From Christiangramia forsetii KT0803 (GTDB lineage Bacteria; Bacteroidota; Bacteroidia; Flavobacteriales; Flavobacteriaceae): a stretch of 64,000 nucleotides of DNA. A program made the position numbers and the translations under genes. Shown here in pieces: positions 33,513 to 42,126 of the stretch. The stretch lies in assembly GCF_000060345.1 (NCBI RefSeq), contig NC_008571.1:558001-622000 (forward strand), in the 5' to 3' direction. The notes beneath the pieces are model-generated. The model saw only the letters and a list, made by a program, of their open reading frames with translations. It did not search any database and had not been told where the DNA came from. Numbering within the stretch: the stretch's first letter is position 1; every line of letters begins with the position of its first letter.

Positions 33513-33989
33513 CTACTTCATCTTCACAAAAAACGCCACAATAGCAGAAGTAACTACCCCAACCACCAGTGCAAAGAAGAACGACTGAATAATATAAGAA
33601 GTAAGGTTGAAATATTCTTCGGCAGCAGCTTTGGTCATGGCACCGCTTTCTACTGAATATGCAATGATGTTATCAAAATAATCCGGAGTAATAAACTCAT
33701 GTGTGATGTACTGGGCTAATGGAGAGAATATTGCTACAACGATGCTTATTACTATTCCTGAAATAAATCCCTGGCTCCACGTCATTTTACCCTGATAGAA
33801 ATTTTTTCGTTTATCAAGTAAGGCAACTACATACAGAGCGATGGCTACAATAGCAAAGAGGTTGGTATAGATCGCATGTTGCGCGATATTTTCATCATGC
33901 CATCCCAGGCCTTTTTCCAGGAACATCCAAACTAAGGAAATTATTGTAAAGAGAATTCCCCACTTAATTTCGATTGAGAATTTTTTCAT
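33513..33989 (-). CDS. DUF4199 family membrane protein
   Basis: A 158-residue protein with four hydrophobic spans (about 9-27, 37-57, 72-94 and 130-153), matching the DUF4199 pattern (WGILFTIISLVWMFLEKGLGWHD near the start and MTWSQGFISGIVISIVVA in the middle). The function is unknown. It follows the 116-aa membrane protein on the minus strand but is separated from it by a strong terminator, so it has its own promoter. Confidence 0.8.
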   Translation of the reverse strand: MKKFSIEIKWGILFTIISLVWMFLEKGLGWHDENIAQHAIYTNLFAIVAIALYVVALLDKRKNFYQGKMTWSQGFISGIVISIVVAIFSPLAQYITHEFITPDYFDNIIAYSVESGAMTKAAAEEYFNLTSYIIQSFFFALVVGVVTSAIVAFFVKMK

Positions 33990-34053
33990 TGTTTTGATTG
34001 ATTGGTTAGCAATATTAAAATTAGTGAAATTCCTTTATTAATTTCTTCAAACA

Positions 34054-34086
34054 AAAAAAGCTGTCTAAATTAACTTTTAGACAGCC
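34054..34086 (-). terminator. Terminator after the 116-aa membrane protein
   Basis: On the minus strand GCTGTCTAAA pairs with TTTAGACAGC around a 6-nt loop, followed by seven T. It lies about 23 bp after the gene stop. Confidence 0.9.
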
Positions 34087-34108
34087 TTGTGATGAAATGT
34101 GATAAAAC

Positions 34109-34459
34109 CTAAGCGTTTTTATTCAGTTTTTTAGTAGCAAAGAAGCCAGCAAATAATCCAATTCCTGCTAATAAGAAAATAGTTCCGGGGTAGGCGACAT
34201 CTTCATCAATTCCCATGTTAATAGTTAGCATGTTCGCGATAAAAATACCGATTCCAATTCCTGCAAGCAGTAGGGCAAGATTCAAAACAATCACTTTCCA
34301 TACGGGCGTAACATGTTTCTTTTTGCTATAAAAAATGCTTGCATCTGCGCCTTTATCAATAAGAGCTAGGCGTTCCCGGTTTCTGGCGGAAATGTATAAA
34401 TAAAATATACCGAAAACTGTTCCGAAGATAACAGGTAAAACAATGACTTCTGATCCCAT
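34109..34459 (-). CDS. DUF6249-like small membrane protein, 116 aa
   Basis: Three hydrophobic spans (about residues 4-23, 55-77 and 88-107) with a basic loop between the first two (SARNRERLALIDKGADASIF), a pattern seen in DUF6249-type proteins next to ECF sigma genes. The function is unknown. It is divergent from the sigma factor at 34598, and a promoter with the same -35/-10 as the sigma gene points toward it, so it is a likely target of that sigma. Confidence 0.75.
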   Translation of the reverse strand: MGSEVIVLPVIFGTVFGIFYLYISARNRERLALIDKGADASIFYSKKKHVTPVWKVIVLNLALLLAGIGIGIFIANMLTINMGIDEDVAYPGTIFLLAGIGLFAGFFATKKLNKNA

Positions 34460-34503
34460 GATTTTTGATTTTTAATGTGAAAATAATGTTCGTTTGCTAT
34501 TAT

Positions 34504-34529
34504 GACGCTGGGAAATCCAAACCGGTTAC
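34504..34529 (-). promoter_or_regulatory. ECF-type promoter facing the 116-aa membrane protein
   Basis: On the minus strand GTAACC and CGTC are separated by exactly 16 nt and end 45 bp before the gene start at 34459. It mirrors the promoter at 34562-34587; the two -35 boxes form a 12-bp perfect inverted repeat (CGGTTACAAAAA at 34523-34534 and its complement at 34557-34568). Confidence 0.7.
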
Positions 34530-34561
34530 AAAAAAATGTAAATTTATTTCAGAAACTTTTT

Positions 34562-34587
34562 GTAACCGATCCCTAAAAGTGGTCGTC
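34562..34587 (+). promoter_or_regulatory. ECF-type promoter facing the sigma factor gene (autoregulation)
   Basis: GTAACC at 34562-34567 and CGTC at 34584-34587 are separated by 16 nt and end 10 bp before the sigma ATG at 34598. The resulting transcript would have almost no leader. The match in box and spacing to the divergent promoter makes recognition by this same sigma likely. Confidence 0.7.
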
Positions 34588-34597
34588 TTAAGTAATA

Positions 34598-35185
34598 ATG
34601 ATCAAAAACACCGACCAGTATTTAATTGAAAAGGTCCTTAATGGCGATACCAATGCCTTTGGGGAGTTGGTAGATCGTTATCAAAATTTTGTCTTTACGA
34701 TTGCGATTAGAATTTTAAAGGTTACTGAAGAAGCGGAAGAAGTTGCCCAGGATAGTTTTATTAAAGCTTATGATTCGTTATCCAGTTTTCGTGGAGATTC
34801 GAAATTCTCCACCTGGTTATACAGGATCGTTTATCACAAGAGCCTGGATAGAATTAAGATGAATAAAAGACATAGGACTTATGAAATTAACGAAGAGGTT
34901 ACTGAGGATACTCTAAATCATATTGAAAACGGACTGGAATTCATGTTAAGTGCCGAAAGAACCCAGATTATTAAAAACTGTATTTCTCAATTACCAGAAA
35001 CCGAAGCGGCGATTATAAGTTTATATTATTTAGAAGAACAATCGGTAAAAGAGATCGTTAAAGTGACAGATCTTACAGAAGACAATATTAAAATTAAATT
35101 GTATCGTAGCCGGAAAAAATTATTTTCATTGTTAGAAGGATACATTAAACCAGAAATATCTAATAGAAATGGAAAAGCAATTTGA
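34598..35185 (+). CDS. ECF-type RNA polymerase sigma factor (RpoE-like)
   Basis: A 195-residue ECF sigma factor. Region 2 (about 20-90) has ELVDRYQNFVFTIAIRILKVTEEAEEVAQDSFIKAYDSL and STWLYRIVYHKSLD. Region 4 (about 128-180) has LPETEAAIISLYYLEEQSVKEIVKVTDLTEDNIKIKLYRSRKKL. The gene overlaps the next one by 17 bp. Two mirror-image promoters of the GTAACC-N16-CGTC type precede it, one directed at this gene and one at the divergent membrane protein, a strong sign of autoregulation. Confidence 0.93.
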   Translation: MIKNTDQYLIEKVLNGDTNAFGELVDRYQNFVFTIAIRILKVTEEAEEVAQDSFIKAYDSLSSFRGDSKFSTWLYRIVYHKSLDRIKMNKRHRTYEINEEVTEDTLNHIENGLEFMLSAERTQIIKNCISQLPETEAAIISLYYLEEQSVKEIVKVTDLTEDNIKIKLYRSRKKLFSLLEGYIKPEISNRNGKAI

Positions 35186-35549
35186 CAGAGAAGACGAGCT
35201 GATGAAGAAGTTGCTGAACGAAGCAGTAACTGATAAGCCTTCAGCAGGTTTTAAGAGTAGAATTATGAAAACGGTGGAGGCAAGGAATGCTGAGATCAAA
35301 CCTTACGAGCCACTAATTTCAAAAACAGGATGGACGAGTATTACGGCTATATTTCTCCTTTCTATGATCGGGCTATCTTATTTGTACGCTGACATATCAC
35401 TTTTTAATGATCTCAGCTTTGAGTTTCCTCACTTAGTAAATATGCCTGAAATCAATCTTTCAAGAAGTATGCAGTATGCCATTGCGTTTGTAGCGCTGTT
35501 CTTCTTGCAGGTTCCTTTTCTGAAAAGGTTTTTGGATAAGGAGTATTAG
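35169..35549 (+). CDS. Presumed anti-sigma membrane protein, 126 aa
   Basis: Charged N-terminus of about 55 residues, then two hydrophobic spans (about 56-74 and 98-115) joined by an outside loop, ending in basic FLKRFLDKEY. No zinc motif is visible. Its role is inferred from the 17-bp overlap with the sigma gene and from the topology, which is common for anti-sigma factors of Bacteroidota ECF genes. Confidence 0.65.
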   Translation: MEKQFDREDELMKKLLNEAVTDKPSAGFKSRIMKTVEARNAEIKPYEPLISKTGWTSITAIFLLSMIGLSYLYADISLFNDLSFEFPHLVNMPEINLSRSMQYAIAFVALFFLQVPFLKRFLDKEY

Positions 35550-35569
35550 TTGTAGATTTTAAAATAGCG

Positions 35570-35630
35570 TCACCCTGAACTTGTTTCAGGGTCTGCTTTC
35601 AAGAGATGCTGAAACAAGTTCAACATGACA
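35570..35630. repeat. REP-like palindrome, CCCTGAAC...GTTTCAGGG type
   Basis: CACCCTGAACTTGTTTCAGG is followed by a spacer and ATGCTGAAACAAGTTCAACATGACA, parts of which pair with each other. Related shorter copies occur at 35995-36042 and 44027-44050. It is located 20 bp after the anti-sigma gene and may act as a terminator or stability hairpin. Confidence 0.6.
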
Positions 35631-35680
35631 AAGGGGAATTTTTTTGGCGACCGTCGTCACCCTGAGATCTGTGTTAAAAA

Positions 35681-36004
35681 ATTATCTAGCGTAGAGAATT
35701 GACGTATTTTTTAAGATGCTTGTTCATTTTTTCCATTGATGAAAAAACGAACCAAAAAAATCTAGGCTTACGAAAGTTTATCTAAATTTATTGTTTAGCA
35801 CCTAAATTTTAGGAACTCGCTATAAAGATTCATCTTTACTGAAGAATTTATTTCGCTCAAACAGCCTAAAATTTCACAGTGCTTTTCACTTCAAATTCTA
35901 CGATAAATTTTCGATAGGTCATAAAAAGAGACTGTTGAAATTAAATATTTCGCTTCATAATTACCAAATTTAAAAAATATGAGAATGGTAATTTATTTCA
36001 GGGT
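35681..36004 (+). repeat. Structured dispersed element, copy B (with flanks shared with copy C)
   Basis: The core (35722-35920) has the same nested pairing as copy A: 5' hairpin with GTTC...GAAC, outer arms GGCTTACGAAA / TTTTCGATAGGTC, and inner stem AAATTTTAGG (35804-35813) / CCTAAAATTT (35865-35874) around a 51-nt loop. Homology to copy C continues on both sides (35681-35721 and 35921-36004), about 320 bp in all, ending in a REP-like TTTCAGGGTCT. It fills most of the 655-bp gap before secA. Confidence 0.75.
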
Positions 36005-36070
36005 CTCCGGTAAAGATGCTGAAACGAGTTCAGCATGACAGGTTACTAGAGAAATAAATTGACTAAATAA

Positions 36071-36104
36071 AAAAGATCCTGAAGCGATTCACTTCAGGAT
36101 TTTT
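36071..36104. terminator. Bidirectional terminator downstream of secA
   Basis: ATCCTGAAG and CTTCAGGAT form a perfect 9-bp stem around CGATTCA, with A run before and T run after. It is about 100 bp after the secA stop; the heptamer array at 36114 lies between. Confidence 0.85.
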
Positions 36105-36113
36105 AATTTTATC

Positions 36114-36197
36114 TACCGACTACCGACTACCGACTACCGACTACCGACTACCGACTACCGACTACCGACTACCGACTACCGTTTACCGTCTACCGTC
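36114..36197. repeat. Tandem heptanucleotide array, unit TACCGAC
   Basis: Nine exact copies of TACCGAC plus four further bases (36114-36180), then degenerate copies to 36197. The array ends 6 bp from the secA stop codon. On the secA coding strand the unit reads GTCGGTA. Confidence 0.95.
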
Positions 36198-36203
36198 GAA
36201 TGT

Positions 36204-39200
36204 CTATTCCTCAACTAGCACCCAATCTCCTTTGTCCAGAAGCGGAATTGCCTGTTTGAATTTCATTGTTTTACTCTCACCACTCATCACATTTTTCACA
36301 GTGACTTTATCATTTCTTCCGATTTTTGGTCGATCTCTAACGATAGTTTCGGTAACTTCAGGTTGTTGACGCTGAGTATTTCCAGCAGCCCTGCTTTGTG
36401 CAGCTCTTTCATCCATATTCGGAATTTCTTCCTTCCTGGTTTCTACCTTTTCTTTTGACTTCGTCTGGCGTGCTTCATGTATGCTTGGAGCGCCAGTCGA
36501 TGGAATTTCTCCTTTGAAAAGGAAAGACATCACATCTCTATTCACATTTTCAAGCATTACTTTAAAAAGTTCAAAAGCCTCAAATTTATAGATCAATAAT
36601 GGATCTTTTTGCTCATGCACCGCCAGCTGAACACTTTGCTTTAACTCATCCATTTTTCTCAGGTGAGTTTTCCAGGCGTCATCAATAATGGCCAGGGTAA
36701 TATTCTTTTCGAAATCTTTGATTAGTTGTTTACCTTCAGTTTCATAAGCTTTTTCAAGATTGGTAACTACACTAAGCGTTTTGGTTCCATCTGTAAATGG
36801 CACTGAAATTCTTTCGAAATTATTTCTTTCATCCTCATGAACCTGCTTGATTACAGGGAAAGCACGTTCAGCATTATGAGACATCTTTTCATCATAGTGC
36901 TTGTAAGCCGACTTATATACTTCACCGGCTAGCTTCTGAGCATTCATTTTCTTGAACTCTTCTTCTGAAACCGGAGAACTCATAGAGAAATTCCTGATCA
37001 GTTCAAATTCAAAATTCTTGAAATCTTCCGCCGCTTTATTAGTTTCAGTAATAGATTCTGAAATATCAAAGATCATATTCGCAAGATCCACTCTAAGTCT
37101 TTCTCCGAATAAGGCATGGTAACGACGCTTGTAAATCACTTCCCTTTGCGCATTCATTACATCATCATACTCCAGCAATCTTTTACGAACCCCAAAGTTA
37201 TTTTCCTCTACTTTTTTCTGGGCTCTCTCGATTGATTTTGAAATCATAGAATGCTGAATCACTTCACCTTCTTCAAGACCCATACGGTCCATAAGCTTGG
37301 CGATCCTTTCAGAGCCGAATAAACGCATCAGGTTATCTTCCAGGGAAACATAGAACTGCGAGCTTCCCGGATCACCCTGCCGACCGGCACGACCTCTTAA
37401 CTGACGGTCTACACGTCTGGAATCATGACGCTCGGTACCTACAATGGCCAAACCACCAGCTTCCTTCACTTCTTTACTTAACTTAATATCGGTACCACGA
37501 CCTGCCATGTTGGTAGCAATGGTTACAATTCCTGAGTTACCCGCTTCAGCAACAATATCTGCCTCCTGTTTGTGACGTTTCGCGTTCAAAACATTGTGAG
37601 GGACATTTCTAAGCTTCAGCATCCGGCTTAAAAGCTCAGAAATCTCAACAGAAGTTGTACCAATAAGCACCGGTCTTCCTGCATTGGAAAGATCGGTCAC
37701 ATGATCTATTACAGCGTTATACTTTTCTCTTTTGGTCTTATAAACCAAATCTTCTTTGTCATTTCTTGCGATTGGCCTATTGGTAGGAATTTCAACCACA
37801 TCCAGCTTATAGATCTCCCATAATTCACCTGCTTCAGTTACCGCTGTACCCGTCATACCAGACAGTTTGCCGTACATTCTAAAGTAATTCTGAAGGGTTA
37901 CGGTTGCGAAGGTTTGGGTAGCATCCTCGATCTTTACATTTTCCTTCGCCTCGATTGCCTGGTGTAAACCGTCACTGTAACGACGACCTTCCATGATACG
38001 ACCTGTCTGCTCATCAACAATTTTTACTTTATTATCGATCACTACATATTCCGTATCCTTTTCGAAGAGGGTATAAGATTTTAATAACTGGCGAAGCGTA
38101 TGAATACGCTCACTCTTAACACTATAATCCCTGAAAAGCTCTTCTTTTTTCTCTGCTTCTTCTTCTGCAGGAAAACCTTCTTTTTCGATCTTGGCGATCT
38201 CCATACCAATTTCCGGCATCACGAAGAAATCCGGTTCATCTTTACCGGAAAGAAACTCAATTCCCTTATCGGTAAGATCTATCTGGTTGCTTTTTTCTTC
38301 AATAGTAAAGTATAATTCAGCATCAACCTTAGGCATTTCACGGTTGTTATCCTGCATGTAATGATTCTCAGTCTTCTGCAGTAACTGTTTAATACCTTCT
38401 TCACTAAGGAACTTAATTAATGCTTTATTTTTAGGCAAACCACGGTAGACTCTCAGTAATTGAAATCCACCTTCTTTGGTATCACCTTCTTTTATAAGTT
38501 TTTTGGCTTCGGAAAGTACCTTTACCAAATGTTTACGCTGAACTTCTACAATATTGGCAATTGCAGGTTTCAGCTCCATAAATTCGTGGGTATCTCCTTT
38601 TGGAACAGGTCCGGAAATAATCAATGGAGTACGGGCATCATCTACTAATACCGAATCCACCTCATCCACGATTGCATAATTATGGGGTCTTTGCACAAGA
38701 TCATCCGGAGCGTGAGACATATTATCCCTCAAATAGTCAAAACCAAATTCATTATTGGTTCCGTAGGTGATATCAGCATTATAGGCTTTTCTACGTGCTG
38801 CGGAATTGGGACGGTGATAATCCACACAATCTACACTCATTCCATGAAACTGGAAAATAGGAGCCATCCATGCACTATCTCGTTTAGCCAGGTAATCATT
38901 AACCGTTACCAGGTGAACACCATTTCCAGTAAGCGCATTTAAATACATTGGAAGGGTTGCCACAAGGGTTTTACCTTCACCGGTTTGCATCTCAGCGATC
39001 TTACCCTGGTGCATGGCCACACCACCAATAAGCTGGACATCATAATGTACCATATCCCAGGTTACCGGTTTACCGGCAGCATCCCAGGAGTTGCTCCAAA
39101 TGGCATGGTCGTCTTCTAAAGTAACATAGTCTTTCTCTGCAGAGATCTCTCTATCAAAGGAAGAAGCTTTTACTTTTAGTTGAGTGTTATTTACAAAACG

Positions 39201-39563
39201 TTTCGCGGTTTCCTTTACGGTCGCGAAAGCTTCTGGCAAGATATCGTTAAGAACAGCCTCAGAAATTTCATAAGACTTCTCTTTTAGTGCATCAACTTCA
39301 GCATAGATATCTTCCTTTCGGGTGATATCGTCAATTTCATCTGCTTCCTTATTTAAGGCAACAATCTTATCTTCAACTTCTTTAGTCGCTTCAGCGATCT
39401 TCGCTTTGAATTCGGAAGTCTTAGCTCTGAGTTCATCAAGGCTGAGAGCCTCAAATTCAGACTCAAGAGCCTTTATTTTGTTAACTATGGGTTGTATTTC
39501 TTTTACGTCTTTTTTCGACTTATCGCCTACGAACGCTTTTAATACAGAATCTAAAAAACTCAT
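36204..39563 (-). CDS. secA: Preprotein translocase ATPase SecA
   Basis: An 1119-residue SecA, about 220 longer than in E. coli, as usual in Bacteroidota. It drives protein export through SecYEG. Walker A is [15 protein letters not shown] (about 190), Walker [14 protein letters not shown] (about 300), and motifs [24 protein letters not shown] and [18 protein letters not shown] follow (about 690-735). Extra residues occur in the N-terminal third (about 30-80) and around 330-480. The C-terminus lacks the Cys/His zinc motif that binds SecB and ends in a distinct basic/acidic tail. The gene is monocistronic. Confidence 0.97.
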   Translation of the reverse strand: MSFLDSVLKAFVGDKSKKDVKEIQPIVNKIKALESEFEALSLDELRAKTSEFKAKIAEATKEVEDKIVALNKEADEIDDITRKEDIYAEVDALKEKSYEISEAVLNDILPEAFATVKETAKRFVNNTQLKVKASSFDREISAEKDYVTLEDDHAIWSNSWDAAGKPVTWDMVHYDVQLIGGVAMHQGKIAEMQTGEGKTLVATLPMYLNALTGNGVHLVTVNDYLAKRDSAWMAPIFQFHGMSVDCVDYHRPNSAARRKAYNADITYGTNNEFGFDYLRDNMSHAPDDLVQRPHNYAIVDEVDSVLVDDARTPLIISGPVPKGDTHEFMELKPAIANIVEVQRKHLVKVLSEAKKLIKEGDTKEGGFQLLRVYRGLPKNKALIKFLSEEGIKQLLQKTENHYMQDNNREMPKVDAELYFTIEEKSNQIDLTDKGIEFLSGKDEPDFFVMPEIGMEIAKIEKEGFPAEEEAEKKEELFRDYSVKSERIHTLRQLLKSYTLFEKDTEYVVIDNKVKIVDEQTGRIMEGRRYSDGLHQAIEAKENVKIEDATQTFATVTLQNYFRMYGKLSGMTGTAVTEAGELWEIYKLDVVEIPTNRPIARNDKEDLVYKTKREKYNAVIDHVTDLSNAGRPVLIGTTSVEISELLSRMLKLRNVPHNVLNAKRHKQEADIVAEAGNSGIVTIATNMAGRGTDIKLSKEVKEAGGLAIVGTERHDSRRVDRQLRGRAGRQGDPGSSQFYVSLEDNLMRLFGSERIAKLMDRMGLEEGEVIQHSMISKSIERAQKKVEENNFGVRKRLLEYDDVMNAQREVIYKRRYHALFGERLRVDLANMIFDISESITETNKAAEDFKNFEFELIRNFSMSSPVSEEEFKKMNAQKLAGEVYKSAYKHYDEKMSHNAERAFPVIKQVHEDERNNFERISVPFTDGTKTLSVVTNLEKAYETEGKQLIKDFEKNITLAIIDDAWKTHLRKMDELKQSVQLAVHEQKDPLLIYKFEAFELFKVMLENVNRDVMSFLFKGEIPSTGAPSIHEARQTKSKEKVETRKEEIPNMDERAAQSRAAGNTQRQQPEVTETIVRDRPKIGRNDKVTVKNVMSGESKTMKFKQAIPLLDKGDWVLVEE

Positions 39564-39637
39564 ATTGGTTTTTTTATTTTTTCAATTATAGTCTTAATAA
39601 TGATATGCAGATATATTTGTTGTTTTTAACCAAATCC

Positions 39638-39664
39638 ACCCTTCGACAGGCTCAGGATGTCAGA
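39638..39664. repeat. REP-like palindrome, CCTTCGACAGGCTCAGG type
   Basis: A short copy of a family also seen at 41525, 41980, 42956, 44150 and 46302, each built on CCTTCGAC and GCTCAG. It lies between secA and the DUF2795 gene. Confidence 0.55.
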
Positions 39665-39732
39665 TATCTTTTAAAACTTAAATATTATAATTAAAGTTCC
39701 AAATCATATTTATTAAGGGGTTCAAATTTAAG

Positions 39733-39759
39733 CAAAAAAAAAGCCTCATGAATGAGACT
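39733..39759 (-). terminator. Terminator of the DUF2795 gene
   Basis: On the minus strand AGTCTCAT pairs with ATGAGGCT (one G-U) around a 2-nt loop and is followed by nine T. It lies about 28 bp after the gene stop. Confidence 0.8.
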
Positions 39760-39786
39760 TTTCCCTAATTTTTGCGTGTTGTCAAT

Positions 39787-40008
39787 TTAATATTCATCCT
39801 CATTCCAAAGGTAATCTTCATCGGTTGGATAATCCGGCCAGATCTCCTCAATAGAATCATAAGAGTCTCCCTCATCCTCAATAGCCTGCAAATTTTCAAC
39901 TACCTCTAATGGAGCTCCGGTTCTAATTGCGTAGTCTATTAACTCATCTTTTGTTGCCGGCCATGGGGCATCACTTAAATAGGATGCTAATTCTAAAGTC
40001 CAATACAT
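39787..40008 (-). CDS. DUF2795 domain protein, 73 aa
   Basis: A small acidic protein made almost entirely of one DUF2795-type helical domain: LELASYLSDAPWPATKDELIDYAIRTGAP followed by an Asp/Glu-rich tail (DSIEEIWPDYPTDEDYLWNEDEY). The family looks like a mini-DNA-binding or degradation-regulating fold but has no proven function. It is monocistronic, with its own terminator downstream. Confidence 0.85.
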   Translation of the reverse strand: MYWTLELASYLSDAPWPATKDELIDYAIRTGAPLEVVENLQAIEDEGDSYDSIEEIWPDYPTDEDYLWNEDEY

Positions 40009-40160
40009 TGATTAATCGGGTTTTAAATTTTGGCAAAAATAATTTTTTTGCCTTAATAGCCAAGAAAAAAATCTATTATTTATACAATAATGATAAGAAC
40101 ATAATGATTTCCACTAATATTTGCAATATTCGCAAAGGATTTTTGTGAAATTAGAAGTAA

Positions 40161-40733
40161 TTAGGATTTCTTAGGAATCCATTGAATTTCTTCAGCTTGC
40201 AATTGTTTAGACAACTTCCGTGCCAGCACAAAAAGGTAGTCTGAAAGTCGGTTTAAGTAGATAAGAACTTTTTCGTCAAAGGTTTCAATGTCATATAAAG
40301 CACTGGAAAGTCTTTCAGCACGACGGCACACACAGCGTGCTATGTGACAGAATGACACGCTTTGGTGACCACCAGGGAGAATGAAGTGCGTCATTTCCGG
40401 TAGTTCTTCATTCATTTTATCAATCCCTTTTTCCAGTTTTTCAATATCCTCGTCTGAAACTTTAGGGATATTCAAACGTTCTTTTCCATTTTTCAAGGTA
40501 GCTTTTTCAGGATCGGTAGCTAGAATAGCACCAATGGTGAATAGTCTATCCTGAATTTCAGTAAGAAATTCTTTAGTTTGTTTATCTGTATCCTGATCTC
40601 TTAGAAGACCAATATGTGAATTTAGCTCATCTACGGTTCCGTAGCTTTCTATTCTTATATGATGTTTAGGGACGCGTGTACCTCCGAATAACGAAGTTGT
40701 TCCTTTGTCACCTGTTTTCGTGTATATTTTCAT
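40161..40733 (-). CDS. Cob(I)yrinic acid a,c-diamide adenosyltransferase (PduO type)
   Basis: A 190-residue PduO/MMAB-type ATP:corrinoid adenosyltransferase that makes adenosylcobalamin. Signature parts are KTGDKGTTSLFGGTRVPKHHIRIESYGTVDELNSHIG (1-43), the ATP-contact FILPGGHQ (about 118-125) and RCVCRRAERLSSAL (about 133-146). It supplies the coenzyme for B12 mutases and fits with MeaB at 27218. The gene is alone on the minus strand; the region upstream is occupied by repeats. Confidence 0.92.
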   Translation of the reverse strand: MKIYTKTGDKGTTSLFGGTRVPKHHIRIESYGTVDELNSHIGLLRDQDTDKQTKEFLTEIQDRLFTIGAILATDPEKATLKNGKERLNIPKVSDEDIEKLEKGIDKMNEELPEMTHFILPGGHQSVSFCHIARCVCRRAERLSSALYDIETFDEKVLIYLNRLSDYLFVLARKLSKQLQAEEIQWIPKKS

Positions 40734-40980
40734 GTGTGTGTTTCCTTTTCAGATTCCTATAATATGGATGTTACCAAATGTAACGAAGATTCAGCAAATA
40801 GCCATTGGTGGATTGTTTGAAAATAATGATGAGATTTCTCCTTTTGCTGTATTACGCATTGAAATGACAGTGAGAGGTGTTCGTTGTGGTTTACCTTTTG
40901 AGATGCTGAAATATCCCGATAGCCATCGGGACAGCATGACGATTAATAATGAACGTGACCCTGAAACCTATGATTAAAAG

Positions 40981-41288
40981 TTTTATCTAACGTAGGAATT
41001 GACGTTTTTTCTAGATACTTGTTCATTTTTTCCATTGATGAAAAAACGAACCAAAAAAATCTAGGCTTACGAAACTTTATCTAAATTTATCGTTCAGCAC
41101 CTAAATTTAAGAAACTCGCCATTGTGGATTCAATTTTGCAGAAGAATTTGATTAGCTCAAACAGTCTTAAATTTCACGTTGCTATCACTTCAAATTTTAC
41201 AGTAAACTTTCGATAGGCCATAAAAAGGGACTATTGAATTTAAATATTTCGCCTTTATAATTACCATTTTTAATTTATTTCAGGGTCT
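40981..41288 (+). repeat. Structured dispersed element, copy C
   Basis: About 305 bp homologous to copy B. Core 41021-41219. The inner stem AAATTTAAGA (41103-41112) / TCTTAAATTT (41165-41174) differs from copies A and B at two positions, and both changes are matched by compensating changes in the other arm. The outer arms are GGCTTACGAAA / TTTCGATAGGCC. It lies in the 830-bp gap between the adenosyltransferase and the 55-aa gene. Between 40740 and 40980 only degenerate repeat fragments (about 40829-40875 and 40905-40942) are visible. Confidence 0.75.
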
Positions 41289-41305
41289 TTACTTTTCGTA
41301 CTTGA

Positions 41306-41391
41306 GTCATTTCGACCAAAGGGAGAAATCTATTTCAAGTAAGTAAAAATAGTGAGATTTCTCACTTCGCTACGCTACGTATCGAAATGAC
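41306..41391. repeat. Palindromic dispersed repeat R4 (arms in opposite order)
   Basis: It carries both arms of the R1 family in inverted orientation and swapped order: GTCATTTCGACC...GAGAAATCT first, then GAGATTTCTCACTTCGC...TCGAAATGAC. It is what one would see from the space between two consecutive R units. A degenerate arm follows at 41433-41487. Confidence 0.75.
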
Positions 41392-41432
41392 AGGTAAAAG
41401 GGGGATTTTGTGTCCTGGATTGTAGGAGTATG

Positions 41433-41487
41433 TTTGGAAATAATGATGAGGTTTTTCATTTCGCTGTGCTGCGTGTCGAAATGACTT
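41433..41487. repeat. Degenerate copy of the R1-family arm (R5)
   Basis: ATGAGGTTTTTCATTTCGC followed by GTGTCGAAATGAC is a single, altered arm of the GTCATTTCGA repeat family. Confidence 0.5.
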
Positions 41488-41524
41488 GAAACTAAAGAGG
41501 ATCTTCAAATTTAGAAGATTTAAG

Positions 41525-41556
41525 GCGCTTCGATCCTTCGTCAGGCTCAGGGTTCA
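41525..41556. repeat. REP-like palindrome, CCTTCG...GCTCAGGG type
   Basis: CGCTTCGATCCTTCGTCAGG followed by CTCAGGGTTCAG; a member of the small palindrome family also at 39638, 41980, 42956, 44150 and 46302. It lies just beyond the 3' end of the 55-aa gene. Confidence 0.5.
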
Positions 41557-41566
41557 GCGGGGCAGG

Positions 41567-41734
41567 TTATTGGCTATCGCTCTCCTGCTTTCTTTCTAAA
41601 TACCTTCTCCTAAAGTTTCTATTTTTTCGCTCTTTTTTAATCTTTTTACTACGGCGTGAATTCCAAAGAAAGTAAGCTAAAAAAACGGCTATAATACTAA
41701 GATAAATCCAGGTTTCCTGGTCTAAATCAATCAT
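41567..41734 (-). CDS. Small single-span basic membrane protein, 55 aa
   Basis: An ATG frame on the minus strand (41734 to 41567) encodes MIDLDQETWIYLSIIAVFLA and on through a hydrophobic helix (about 9-24). The tail is strongly basic (RRSKKIKKERKNRNFRRRY, about 27-45). The layout is a typical one-span membrane protein with a cytoplasmic Arg/Lys tail. It lies in a gap otherwise full of repeats, and no family is recognised. The open frame, membrane pattern and absence of repeat sequence inside it argue that it is a real gene. Confidence 0.6.
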   Translation of the reverse strand: MIDLDQETWIYLSIIAVFLAYFLWNSRRSKKIKKERKNRNFRRRYLERKQESDSQ

Positions 41735-41979
41735 TGTGAATGTCTTAATAAATACAAGGTAAGAAAGATTTTTTTGAAGTTCAAAAGAAGTTTGGGGATT
41801 GGCAGTTAATAGTCGGGAATTAGATATTTAAAGTGAAATTTCAAACTTATCGTTACTGCGTTCGCAGGGTAGTGGAGTATGATAGTTTCTCGAAGTTCTA
41901 ATCTTGAGGTTGCTGCGCTTTGTTCCACTTTGCTCACAAAGAGGAATAAATAAGGATTATTATAAAGTTTTTATTGACT

Positions 41980-42008
41980 GGCCTTCGACTGCGCTCAGTC
42001 TGACAGTA
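41980..42008. repeat. REP-like palindrome, CCTTCGACTGCGCTCAG type
   Basis: GGCCTTCGACTGCGCTCAGT followed by CTGACAGT. The rest of the 41735-42070 gap shows only further short hairpins (for example CTGCG-TT-CGCAG near 41857) and no gene. Confidence 0.5.
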
Positions 42009-42070
42009 TTTATAGGTATATTAATAAATATTCCAAATTAAATATGGAAACCCGAATGTTATTTCAATTT

Positions 42071-42126
42071 TGCTCACTGCTCACTGCTCACTGCTCACTG
42101 CTCACTGCTCACTGAGTACTGAGTAC
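42071..42126. repeat. Tandem heptanucleotide array, units TGCTCAC and TGAGTAC
   Basis: Six TGCTCAC units followed by two TGAGTAC units. The array overlaps the 3' end of the ABC ATPase gene: its stop codon and last residues (S-T-Q) are encoded by repeat units. Confidence 0.95.

Noticed and set aside
36114-36197. Possible CRISPR-like array
   Set aside because: Units are only 7 bp, contiguous and without spacers; no cas gene in the window. The same holds for the other heptamer arrays.
38100-38942. Several + strand frames of 60-90 codons opposite secA
   Set aside because: They are antisense to conserved SecA motifs and carry no recognisable protein features.
40705-40977. Open frame of 90 codons downstream of the adenosyltransferase start
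   Set aside because: It runs through degenerate repeat sequence (R-family and GCTGAAAT-type palindromes) and overlaps the 5' end of the real gene; no protein pattern.
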